7,883 nt of DNA from Candidatus Methanoperedentaceae archaeon. GTDB lineage: Archaea > Halobacteriota > Methanosarcinia > Methanosarcinales > Methanoperedenaceae. The stretch's first letter is position 1; each line of letters begins with the position of its first letter. Positions 1 to 6,484 of the stretch are shown here, in pieces. Location of the stretch: the NCBI GenBank assembly GCA_014859785.1, contig JACUTP010000080.1, positions 1-7,883 of the forward strand. The letters are read 5' to 3'. The notes below the pieces were generated by a model. It was not told the origin of the DNA and searched no databases. It worked only from the letters and a program-made list of their open reading frames with translations. The position numbers and the translations under genes were made by a program.

Positions 1-23
1 TTTATCGAAATGTAAGTATCCCA

Positions 24-33
24 CTTTATATAA
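24..33 (+). promoter_or_regulatory. TATA box for the glycosyltransferase gene
   Basis: The stretch CTTTATATAA fits the archaeal box A consensus (TTTATATA). A start site about 25 bases further on would fall near base 55, leaving a leader of about 40 bases before the ATG at 98. No strong Shine-Dalgarno site is visible; GGATGGAT at 76-83 is the closest purine-rich stretch. A five-codon ORF (ATG 78 to TGA 95) lies in this leader and is probably accidental. Confidence 0.5.
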
Positions 34-97
34 GAGGGACTTTTAAACTATAAGAGAGTTTCCATATTGTTAACAGGATGGATGTATCTCCCTGAAT

Positions 98-799
98 ATG
101 AATAACATAATCTCAATAATCACACCGGTCCTTGATGAGGAGGAAAACATCGAACCTTTTCTCTCGAACCTGAATAAACTTGAGGGAAACTATGAATTGA
201 TATTTGTCGATGGCGGAAGCAGGGACGGGACACTTGAGGAAATAGAACGGTGCAGGGACAGATTCCATAACAAATTAACATTGTTAACACCAGGACCCGG
301 AAGAGCGGTTCAGATGAATAAGGGTGCGGAAGTGGCAGAGGGTGATATTCTGCTGTTTCTTCATGTGGATTGTATCCTTACAAAGGATTCGCTCGGTATC
401 GTAAATGAGAAAATGAAAGATAAAAATGCGGTTGGTGGGGGTTTCATCCAGGCATTTTCAAAAAGCGGTCAATTCCTGGAATTCCTGAGTTATTTCGGTA
501 ATCTGCGGGTCAAATTCACAAAAACATTTTACGGGGATTATGGAATTTTCCTTAAAAAAGATATTTTTGATGATATTGGCGGTTATGATATCATTCCCTT
601 TCTGGAGGACGTTGAGATATGCAAAAAAGCTAAGAAGCGCGGTAAACTTATACGGATACAAAGAAAGATATACACTTCCCCGAGGCGTTTTTCAAGCAAA
701 GGGAATATCAGGCTGACTATCGCTTTTATTTTAGCGAATTTCTTGAACATTTTTGGATTAAGACCGGGTTTTTTGGTGAAATACATTGTTGAGAAATAA
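98..799 (+). CDS. Family-2 glycosyltransferase (TIGR04283-like)
   Basis: This 233-residue protein is a GT-A fold family-2 glycosyltransferase without a signal peptide or clear membrane segments. The N-terminal nucleotide-sugar half shows PVLDEEENI (10-18) and VDGGSRDGT (37-45). The metal-binding DxD position reads HVD (89-91), and GRAVQMNKGA (68-77) is typical of the subfamily called rSAM/selenodomain-associated transferase 2. The acceptor half has GDYGIF (146-151) and the catalytic-type EDVE (170-173), followed by a basic, hydrophobic C-terminus (about 204-230) that may touch the membrane. Length matches the family (about 220-240). The subfamily often sits beside a second transferase (TIGR04282) or radical-SAM genes; none is present here, though upstream DNA is not seen. 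The family is certain, while the sugar and acceptor are unknown. Confidence 0.85.
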   Translation: MNNIISIITPVLDEEENIEPFLSNLNKLEGNYELIFVDGGSRDGTLEEIERCRDRFHNKLTLLTPGPGRAVQMNKGAEVAEGDILLFLHVDCILTKDSLGIVNEKMKDKNAVGGGFIQAFSKSGQFLEFLSYFGNLRVKFTKTFYGDYGIFLKKDIFDDIGGYDIIPFLEDVEICKKAKKRGKLIRIQRKIYTSPRRFSSKGNIRLTIAFILANFLNIFGLRPGFLVKYIVEK

Positions 800-865
800 A
801 AAACTTACACATAGCAGAGTCCTTCGCAAGATAATGTTTCGGGATTTGATACGGTTGTGGAATGG

Positions 866-914
866 TGTCAATAGCGGTCTAAAATTCCCCATTTTCAGCG
901 GGATAAAAATCCCC
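866..914 (+). repeat. IS21-type terminal repeat units (left end)
   Basis: Two 18-bp units lie in tandem with a 24-bp period: AGCGGTCTAAAATTCCCC (873-890) and AGCGGGATAAAAATCCCC (897-914), matching at 15 of 18 positions. They follow TGTCA at 866. Several IS21-family elements have multiple short repeats of this GCGG-TAAAAT-CCCC type at their ends, which bind the transposase. The units lie just upstream of an IstA N-terminal ORF, as expected for an intact left end. I find no inverted copy downstream, so the right end appears lost. Confidence 0.6.
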
Positions 915-953
915 ACGTAACAATCTTGGGCATAAATTCCAGGATTGGAAACT

Positions 954-1145
954 ATGCTTGAAATTGAGGAATACATTATGATAAGAGAACTACACGCACA
1001 GGGTTTTAGCATCACTGACATATCCGATAAAACAGGATACGACAGGAAGACCGTAAAGAAAATACTTAATTCAGAAACTCATTCAGCTCCTAACGAGAAA
1101 ACAATTTTGCCTGGATTGGATCCATCTCTTCAACGACAGGACTGA
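954..1145 (+). pseudogene. istA: Truncated IS21-family transposase IstA, N-terminal HTH only
   Basis: The 63-residue ORF begins with the recognisable IstA start: MLEIEEYIMIRELHAQG, then a helix-turn-helix (about residues 14-38, SITDISDKTGYDRKTVKKIL). A degraded stretch ends in LPGLDPSLQRQD, resembling the KLDPYK segment that normally follows the HTH. Full IstA is about 400-500 residues with an RNase H-fold catalytic domain. That domain and the partner ATPase IstB are both absent, since the inositol-phosphate synthase gene ends only about 57 bases downstream. ATG 954 is preferred over the in-frame TTG 945 because it matches the usual IstA start. It is most likely a deletion remnant; the intact HTH leaves open expression as a small DNA-binding protein. 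Confidence 0.7.
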
Positions 1146-1202
1146 TTTTGGAAGTTTCATTATTCAAGATAAAACACATAATCCCGGCGCCTAAAATTTA
1201 TA

Positions 1203-2273
1203 TCATTCGCCTTTTATAAATTCCTCAACCAGCTGCTTTGCCACATCATCCGGGAACTGCTCGGGCGGCGACTTCATAAAATAAGAAGACGGTCCGATAA
1301 GCGAGCCTCCAAGACCCCTGTCCAGCCCGATTTTAGCGCACCTGACAGCATCAATAACCACACCCGCGCTATTCGGGGAATCCCACACTTCAAGCTTCAA
1401 TTCCACATTCAGCGGCACATCCCCGAAAGTAGTACCCTCAAGCCTGATGTGCGCCCATTTCCTGTCAGTCAGCCATGCCACGTAATCACTCGGTCCAATA
1501 TGTATATTTTCAGCGCCCATATCATAAGGAATCTGGGATGTCACTGCCTGCGTCTTTGAAATCTTCTTGGATTCAAGCCTCTCACGTTCCAGCATATTCA
1601 GGAAATCCGTGTTCCCGCCAACATTTAGCTGGGATGTCCGCTCAAGCTTCACACCCCTGTCCTTGAACAGGTTTGCCATGACCCTGTGTACAATAGTTGC
1701 GCCCACCTGTGATTTGATGTCGTCACCGATAATGGGCAGGTTCTTTTTCCTGAACCTCTCCTGCCATCGTTCCTGGCTGTTAATAAATACAGGGATGCAG
1801 TTGATAAAAGCACAGCCCGCTTCAAGAACCTGCTCTACATACCATTTGGTTGCAAATTCACTGCCTACTGGCAGGTAGTTAATCACTACTTCTGTTTCCG
1901 TATCCCTGAGAACCTGTGCAACGTCCACTGTGGGAGACGGGTGTTTTTTAATAACTTCTGACAGGTACTTACCGAGCCCGTCATGTGTCATCCCGCGCTG
2001 AACCTCCACTCCAAGTGGTGGTACATCTGAAAATTTATAAGTGTTATTCGGTTTTGAGAAGATTGCTTCGCCAAGATCTTTTCCAACCTTGTTGATGTCA
2101 ATATCAAAAGCCGCACTGAATTCGATGTCACTTATCCTGTATCCTCCGAGATTTACATGCATGAGTCCCGGTACCTTCTCGTCATCCTTGCGATTTTTGT
2201 AATATTCTATTCCCTGGACAAGTGAGGAGGCGCAGTTTCCAACGCCAATGATTGCAACTTTTATTTTTGACAT
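1203..2273 (-). CDS. ino1: Inositol-1-phosphate synthase (archaeal/actinobacterial type)
   Basis: The 356-residue enzyme converts glucose 6-phosphate to 1L-myo-inositol 1-phosphate in the cytoplasm with bound NAD, supplying inositol for archaetidylinositol-type lipids. The Rossmann start is visible as IGVGNCASS (9-17). Further family blocks are NYLPVGSE (132-139), GDDIKSQVGATIVHR (183-197), LNVGGNTDFLNM (216-227), the lysine-rich ERLESKKISKTQ (231-242) and LKLEVWDSPNSAG (293-304) with the C-terminal tail. Length is normal for the short COG1260 form, much shorter than the eukaryotic enzyme. The ATG start has GGAG 9 bases upstream on the minus strand and a TATA box farther up. The gene stands alone, divergent from the ribonuclease operon. 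Nothing is missing or truncated. Confidence 0.93.
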   Translation of the reverse strand: MSKIKVAIIGVGNCASSLVQGIEYYKNRKDDEKVPGLMHVNLGGYRISDIEFSAAFDIDINKVGKDLGEAIFSKPNNTYKFSDVPPLGVEVQRGMTHDGLGKYLSEVIKKHPSPTVDVAQVLRDTETEVVINYLPVGSEFATKWYVEQVLEAGCAFINCIPVFINSQERWQERFRKKNLPIIGDDIKSQVGATIVHRVMANLFKDRGVKLERTSQLNVGGNTDFLNMLERERLESKKISKTQAVTSQIPYDMGAENIHIGPSDYVAWLTDRKWAHIRLEGTTFGDVPLNVELKLEVWDSPNSAGVVIDAVRCAKIGLDRGLGGSLIGPSSYFMKSPPEQFPDDVAKQLVEEFIKGE

Positions 2274-2332
2274 TTAAGTTTTCTCCGTATTTTATCAATC
2301 CATCAAATAATAAACTTCCTGCCACGAGATAA

Positions 2333-2341
2333 CTATATAAT
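2333..2341 (-). promoter_or_regulatory. TATA box for ino1
   Basis: On the minus strand the sequence reads ATTATATAG, close to box A. A start site about 25 bases downstream would lie near 2312, giving a leader of roughly 40 bases that contains the GGAG ribosome-binding site at 2284-2287 before the ATG at 2273. The spacing is self-consistent, so this is a reasonable promoter call. Confidence 0.5.
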
Positions 2342-2437
2342 GCAGCACGGTTTCTCAATATAATGATTTTAAGATATATGAAGTTTTTCAGGTGTTAATT
2401 ATATTCATATAGATAATAAATTTACTTGATTAATATT

Positions 2438-2462
2438 CTGAATACAAATTCATATTATTCAG
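2438..2462. repeat. 7-bp inverted repeat upstream of the ribonuclease promoter
   Basis: CTGAATA (2438-2444) and TATTCAG (2456-2462) are perfect inverted arms separated by 11 bases, so arm centres are 18 bases apart. The repeat ends 15 bases before the likely TATA box at 2478. It lies in the divergent region between ino1 and the RNA-processing cluster. It could be an operator or activator site, but the surrounding DNA is very AT-rich and chance symmetry is possible. Confidence 0.3.
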
Positions 2463-2477
2463 ATTCCAGTCATATGA

Positions 2478-2488
2478 TTTTATATTAT
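2478..2488 (+). promoter_or_regulatory. TATA box for the beta-CASP ribonuclease operon
   Basis: TTTATATTATA-like sequence begins at 2478. Transcription would start near 2505-2512, about 25-30 bases before the start region of the ribonuclease and just upstream of a GAGGCGAT Shine-Dalgarno-like site (2526-2533). This placement argues that the in-frame ATG at 2474 lies upstream of the transcript and is not the real start. Confidence 0.45.
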
Positions 2489-2536
2489 ATTGTAATAATT
2501 AGAAAAACAATTAACCATAGTATTCGAGGCGATAAA

Positions 2537-3775
2537 ATTTATATAAAATTCCTGGGTGGAGCCGCGGAAGTGGGGCGCTCTGCAATTCTTGTTAATGATG
2601 AACTGCTGCTTGATTACGGAATCAAGCTCACTGACCCGCCGTCTTTTCCCTTAAACGGGCTTCGTCCGAAAAGCGTCATAATCTCGCACGGGCATCTTGA
2701 CCACTGCGGGCTTGTCCCGAATCTCATGGACTTAAAACCCGAGACATTCTCAACATTTATGACATACAGCCTGTCCATACTTCTGGCGAAAGACACCCTG
2801 AAGATAGCGGAAAATAAAGGGCATGCCATTCCATATGATAACGAGGAAATACACGAGTTTGAGAGGAGTGCCAGGACAGTGGATTATGGGAAAGAATTCA
2901 GGACTAACGGTTATTCGGCATGTCTTTACGATGCGGGGCATATACCTGGTTCTGCTTCCGTTTACATAGAAAAGGATAACCAGAGCCTTTTTTATACAGG
3001 TGACATCAACACGAACAGGACAGAACTGCTTGAAGGTGCAGATACGGATTACCCTGAAAGCGATATCCTGCTGGTCGAAAGTACGTATTTTAAAAGTGAA
3101 CATACGCCAGGGAAATTTCTTGAAGAAAAGTTCATTGAATCGATAAGGCAAACACTTGACATGGGCGGGAAGGCAATAGTTCCTGTTTTCGGCGTAGGAA
3201 GGACCCAGGAGATTATGCTGATACTGCACAAACACGGGATTGATGCCCATGTTGACGGCATGGGAGTGGATGTTTTTAACCTGATAAAAAGGTCACCTGG
3301 TTGTGTCCGGGATTTTGACAGGTTAAAGGCCGTATTTGCGAACTCAAATATAGTAAAACCACGAAAACGCAGGGAATTCATCAGGGAACCCTCGGTAATC
3401 GTCACAAGTGCTGGCATGCTAAACGGCGGTCCTGTATTGTATTATTTAAGCCAGGTGTACGATGACCCCAGGTCAAAGATACACCTGACAGGATACCAGG
3501 CAGTGGATACAAACGGAAGGAAAGCGCTTGAAAGCGGTTATGTGGAAATTGATGGAAGTATTACCCGTCTTAAATGCGGGCTTGAATTATATGATTTTTC
3601 GGCTCACTGCGGCGACTCGCAGTTAAGGGACGTTGTTCGCAAATTCTGTGATAACGGCACGCAAACCGTTTTACCTGTACACGGCGATAATACGGAAGAA
3701 TTTGCGAGATGGATAAGTGAAGAATTCGGTGTAAGGTCTGTAGCTCCTGCAAACAGTGAAACTATTTACATTTGA
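2537..3775 (+). CDS. Beta-CASP metallo-beta-lactamase ribonuclease (aCPSF2-like)
   Basis: This is a metallo-beta-lactamase/beta-CASP nuclease of the CPSF73/Ysh1 group (COG1236), acting on RNA. With the start proposed here it has 412 residues and begins MYIKFLGGAAEVGRS, as the family does. All zinc and catalytic motifs are present: HGHLDH (51-56), GH (134-135), YTGD (153-156), motif A Glu181 in LLVEST, motif B His357 in FSAHCGD and motif C His382 in PVHGD. No KH domains precede the catalytic core, which points to aCPSF2 rather than aCPSF1, and it does not resemble aRNase J in its N-terminal motif. Start choice: no ATG, GTG or TTG lies at the conserved N-terminus. ATT 2537 follows GAGGCGAT by 3 bases. 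Alternatives are ATA 2543, ATG 2474 or TTG 2426, the last two adding an AT-rich tail unlike the family. First gene of the operon. Confidence 0.85.
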   Translation: MYIKFLGGAAEVGRSAILVNDELLLDYGIKLTDPPSFPLNGLRPKSVIISHGHLDHCGLVPNLMDLKPETFSTFMTYSLSILLAKDTLKIAENKGHAIPYDNEEIHEFERSARTVDYGKEFRTNGYSACLYDAGHIPGSASVYIEKDNQSLFYTGDINTNRTELLEGADTDYPESDILLVESTYFKSEHTPGKFLEEKFIESIRQTLDMGGKAIVPVFGVGRTQEIMLILHKHGIDAHVDGMGVDVFNLIKRSPGCVRDFDRLKAVFANSNIVKPRKRREFIREPSVIVTSAGMLNGGPVLYYLSQVYDDPRSKIHLTGYQAVDTNGRKALESGYVEIDGSITRLKCGLELYDFSAHCGDSQLRDVVRKFCDNGTQTVLPVHGDNTEEFARWISEEFGVRSVAPANSETIYI

Positions 3776-3787
3776 TTGATTAAAATT

Positions 3788-4315
3788 ATGAAAATAATAA
3801 TATTAAGGCTCGGGCACCGACCGCAGCGCGACCAGCGTATAACCACCCATGTAGGACTGACAGCACGTGCATTGGGAGCAGAAGGAATGCTTCTTGCTTC
3901 TGATGACAGTGGCATCGGGAAAAGCATAAACGATATAACTGAGCGGTGGGGCGGCTCTTTCTACGTCAGTAGAACCAAAAGCTGGAAAAGCGAGATTAAT
4001 AAATGGAAAAATAGCGGAGGCAAAGTGCTTCATCTCACGATGTACGGCATGAATTTCCCTGACGTAGTTGGTGAGATAACAACTGATAACCTCATGGTTG
4101 TCGTGGGTGCTGAAAAGGTTCCTCCCGAGATTTATGAACTGGCTGACTGGAACGTGGCTGTAGGGAACCAGCCTCATTCTGAGGTTGCGGCGCTTGCTGT
4201 TGTTCTTGACCGTCTGCAGACCCTGCATGGTAACGAGCCGTTAAAGACCGAATTTGCAGGTGGTGAACTTGAAATCGTACCTGCAAGGGCAGGTAAAGAG
4301 GTTAAAAGCAGATGA
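3788..4315 (+). CDS. trm56: tRNA (cytidine(56)-2'-O)-methyltransferase Trm56
   Basis: This 175-residue SPOUT-class methylase adds a 2'-O-methyl group to C56 in the T-loop of archaeal tRNAs using S-adenosylmethionine. The family signature is nearly complete: RLGHRPQRDQRITTHVGL (7-24), LTMYGMNFPDVVGEI (83-97), then the knotted cofactor site VVVGAEKVPPEIYELADWNVAVGNQ (104-128) followed by PHSEVAALAVVLDR. ATG 3788 is chosen because family members start directly with MKI-xLRLGHRP. An in-frame TTG at 3776 would add four residues. The gene follows the ribonuclease stop by 12 bases, and its own TGA overlaps the next ATG (ATGA), so translation is probably coupled. Length is typical for the archaeal enzyme. 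Identification is firm. Confidence 0.94.
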   Translation: MKIIILRLGHRPQRDQRITTHVGLTARALGAEGMLLASDDSGIGKSINDITERWGGSFYVSRTKSWKSEINKWKNSGGKVLHLTMYGMNFPDVVGEITTDNLMVVVGAEKVPPEIYELADWNVAVGNQPHSEVAALAVVLDRLQTLHGNEPLKTEFAGGELEIVPARAGKEVKSR

Positions 4316-5415
4316 AAGTGCTTGTTATAGGGAGAAGTACCAGGAATATCGTTTGTTCGGCTAAACGTGCCGGGTATTCTGTTTTTGCCCTTGACGGGTT
4401 CGGAGATATCGATATGGTTAGATGCGCTGCAAAATCGCATGTTTTCGGGGAAGTTTCGGATTCGGAATTATACGGACTTGCCGCAGCGTTTGGGGAGGTT
4501 GATGCTGTTATTCTGGGGGCTGGTTTTGAGAAACTGGAATTTGGGAATATACTGAATAACACCCGAAAAACTATCGATAAGGTTGGCAATAAATTAAAAA
4601 TTTCAAAAAAATTTAATTTGATGGGTATCCCACACCCGGAAACCGCACCGATGCACAAAGTATCAGGGCTTTCTTTTCCTCTGATGGTAAAACCAATATC
4701 AGGTGCAGGAGGGATACTGAATACCATTGTTAAAAACGAGGATGAGTTAAATTTGTTTCTTGAAAGAAAAGATGCAGGGGATTTCATGGCGCAGGAATTC
4801 GTGACCGGGATACCCTGCAGTGCCTCCCTGATAGGTAACGGTGATGAAGCTGTCGTTCTGGCTCTTAACGAACAAATGATAGGGATGCACTGCCTTACCA
4901 GAATGCAGTTTGCTTATTGCGGTAACATCACGCCTTTTAATTCGGGATATGGCAACAAGATGAGGGAGTATGCGGAAAAGATAGCAGGGGAAATCGGGCT
5001 TATTGGTTCAAACGGCGTGGATTTCATATTGACTGAAGCCGGACCGGTTGTTATTGAGGTCAATGCACGCTTCCAGGGAAGCATGGATACGGTTGAACTG
5101 GCAACAGGGATTAACATTTTCCATGCACATGTACAATCGTTTGAAGGCGTACTGCCCGAACCGCTCGCACCATCATGTTTTGCCGCAAGAAGCATAGTTT
5201 TCGCAGACCGCAAGACGGTCATTGACAGTAGAATATCGGGAATCCTTGAAAAATACATGAATCAGGGCAGGGCAGCAGATGTACCTCAACCAGGCAGTGT
5301 AGTTGAACCTGATGGCCCTGTGACATCACTAATTGAAACCGGCAAAACGAGGGCTGACGTTTTTAAAAAGATAAAAACATCTTCCTATCATGTAAAAGGT
5401 TTGACACAAGATTAA
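4312..5415 (+). CDS. Uncharacterised ATP-grasp ligase (COG2232-like)
   Basis: The 367-residue protein has the ATP-grasp layout of biotin carboxylase and carbamoyl-phosphate synthase relatives. A Rossmann-like pre-ATP domain (1-95) starts MKVLVIGRSTRN. The ATP-binding region has MVKPISGAGG (125-134, Lys127) and QEFVTG (161-166). The metal-binding strand VIEVNARFQGSMD (247-259) carries Glu249 and Asn251. The C-terminal part (about 285-360) ends in GPVTSLIETGKTRADVFKKI, similar to the biotin-carboxylase C-terminal domain. It should join a carboxylate to an amine or similar nucleophile with ATP; the substrate is unknown. The ATG overlaps the trm56 stop by 4 bases and has GAGGTT at 4298-4303. It is not MfnD or CofF by motif arrangement. 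The COG2232 assignment is from memory of the family pattern. Confidence 0.85.
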   Translation: MKVLVIGRSTRNIVCSAKRAGYSVFALDGFGDIDMVRCAAKSHVFGEVSDSELYGLAAAFGEVDAVILGAGFEKLEFGNILNNTRKTIDKVGNKLKISKKFNLMGIPHPETAPMHKVSGLSFPLMVKPISGAGGILNTIVKNEDELNLFLERKDAGDFMAQEFVTGIPCSASLIGNGDEAVVLALNEQMIGMHCLTRMQFAYCGNITPFNSGYGNKMREYAEKIAGEIGLIGSNGVDFILTEAGPVVIEVNARFQGSMDTVELATGINIFHAHVQSFEGVLPEPLAPSCFAARSIVFADRKTVIDSRISGILEKYMNQGRAADVPQPGSVVEPDGPVTSLIETGKTRADVFKKIKTSSYHVKGLTQD

Positions 5416-5450
5416 AGTCATATAAAAACAAAAACAGGTAGGTGATATTT

Positions 5451-5960
5451 TTGGTTGATTTAAATGATCCTGTAATGGCTGGCTATTTTACTAATCTTGT
5501 GGGGGAAGAAGGGTACAAGGTTGTGCGTGATATGCCTGAGGGTGAGGTTACGGATGAGAAAATAGCAGAAGCTACCGGGATTTCCCTGAATATTGTCCGA
5601 AGAACGCTTTTTATATTATACGAGAACAGGCTTGCAGTTTATAGGAGGGAGAGGGATACAGACAGTGGCTGGCTCACGTATTTATGGAAACTAGACCTTC
5701 GTGGATTGAACCGCCAGCTTCAACAGGAATCCAAAAAACTTTTAAAAAATCTTAAGACAAAACTTGAATTTGAAGAAGATAAAGTGTTTTATGTCTGTGA
5801 AAAGAACTGTGCACGCTTGCTTTTTGATGATGCAGCAGAAACAGAATTCATATGTCCGGTATGCGGCAGGAAATTGGAATACCAGGAGAACGAACCGATA
5901 ATAGAAGCCTTGAAGAAAAGGATTTCAGAGCTTGAGGTATTAACGGGAGCTACTGCTTGA
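5451..5960 (+). CDS. tfe: Transcription factor E (TFE alpha)
   Basis: The 169-residue basal factor binds the RNA polymerase clamp and helps open promoter DNA, like the N-terminal half of eukaryotic TFIIE-alpha. An extended winged helix occupies about residues 5-80 (GEVTDEKIAEATGISLNIVRRTLFILYENRLA, then the wing SGWLTYLWKL at 72-81). A charged helical linker leads to a zinc ribbon with Cys116, Cys120, Cys135 and Cys138. The first knuckle is CEKNC (three residues between) where CxxC is usual. TTG 5451 is chosen: GGTGAT (5441-5446) is a strong Shine-Dalgarno site 4 bases before it, and MVDLNDP fits TFE N-termini. GTG 5442 would lie inside that site. It follows the ATP-grasp gene by 35 bases and overlaps the HD gene by 4. 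Confidence 0.93.
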   Translation: MVDLNDPVMAGYFTNLVGEEGYKVVRDMPEGEVTDEKIAEATGISLNIVRRTLFILYENRLAVYRRERDTDSGWLTYLWKLDLRGLNRQLQQESKKLLKNLKTKLEFEEDKVFYVCEKNCARLLFDDAAETEFICPVCGRKLEYQENEPIIEALKKRISELEVLTGATA

Positions 5961-6484
5961 ATAAAAGTGATGCAATAGCTTTTCTTGAAAAATCCGGATG
6001 TTCTCCTGATGTCATTGACCACTGCATGGCAGTCGCAATTTATGCAAGAGAGCTGGCGGCATGTATTATTGAATGTTCTGAAAAGAAGGGAACTCGGGTC
6101 GAGATTGATATAGATGCCGTGTATATTGGTGCGCTGCTTCACGATATTGGGCGGTCGAAAACGCATGGTTTAAGACATGCTGTTGAGGGTGCTGAAATGG
6201 CAATCGGGATGGGGCTTGATTATAAGATTGTGAATATTATTGAGAGACACATAGGAGGAGGAATTCCAGGTGAGGAAGCTGTTGTTATCGGGCTTCCCGA
6301 AAAGGACTACATACCTGTTTCCATCGAAGAAAAGCTCGTTGCACATGCCGATAACCTTTTTTCGGGGTCGCAGCTGTGTACTATGGAGGATACGGTTTCC
6401 AGACTAAGGCGAAAAAAACTTGATGAGAATATTGTCAGGCGTATCATTGACCTGGGCAATGAGATTAGCCTTATGCAGTGTTAG
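5957..6484 (+). CDS. HD-domain phosphohydrolase (TIGR00295-like)
   Basis: This 175-residue metal-dependent phosphohydrolase belongs to an archaeal HD subfamily without an established substrate. The metal ligands can be placed: His22 in DHCMAVA, His62-Asp63 in ALLHDIGRSKTHG, His74 and His98 in the middle helices (LRHAVEGAEMA; IIERHIGGG), and Asp132 in AHADNLF. The C-terminal helix region (145-175) is charged and may mediate oligomerisation. The start is TTG 5957, sharing TTGA with the tfe stop; no ATG is available before the conserved region. The overlap implies translation coupled to tfe. HD enzymes of this size cleave phosphate esters of nucleotides, cyclic nucleotides or tRNA ends. Which one applies here cannot be told. 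Confidence 0.85.
   Translation: MNKSDAIAFLEKSGCSPDVIDHCMAVAIYARELAACIIECSEKKGTRVEIDIDAVYIGALLHDIGRSKTHGLRHAVEGAEMAIGMGLDYKIVNIIERHIGGGIPGEEAVVIGLPEKDYIPVSIEEKLVAHADNLFSGSQLCTMEDTVSRLRRKKLDENIVRRIIDLGNEISLMQC

Noticed and set aside
1186..1198. GGCGCCTAAAATT resembles the IS21 terminal repeat unit (10 of 13 positions) and could mark the lost right end.
   Set aside because: It has the same orientation as the left-end units, whereas a right end should be inverted, and the match is mostly the TAAAATT core.
2750..3417. Two long minus-strand open frames opposite the ribonuclease gene.
   Set aside because: They overlap each other and a gene with complete catalytic motifs, and their translations resemble no protein family.
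5419..5427. CATATAAAA before tfe as an internal promoter.
   Set aside because: The start site would fall at about the TTG start, yet a strong Shine-Dalgarno site is present upstream of it, which fits read-through from the operon better than a leaderless message.
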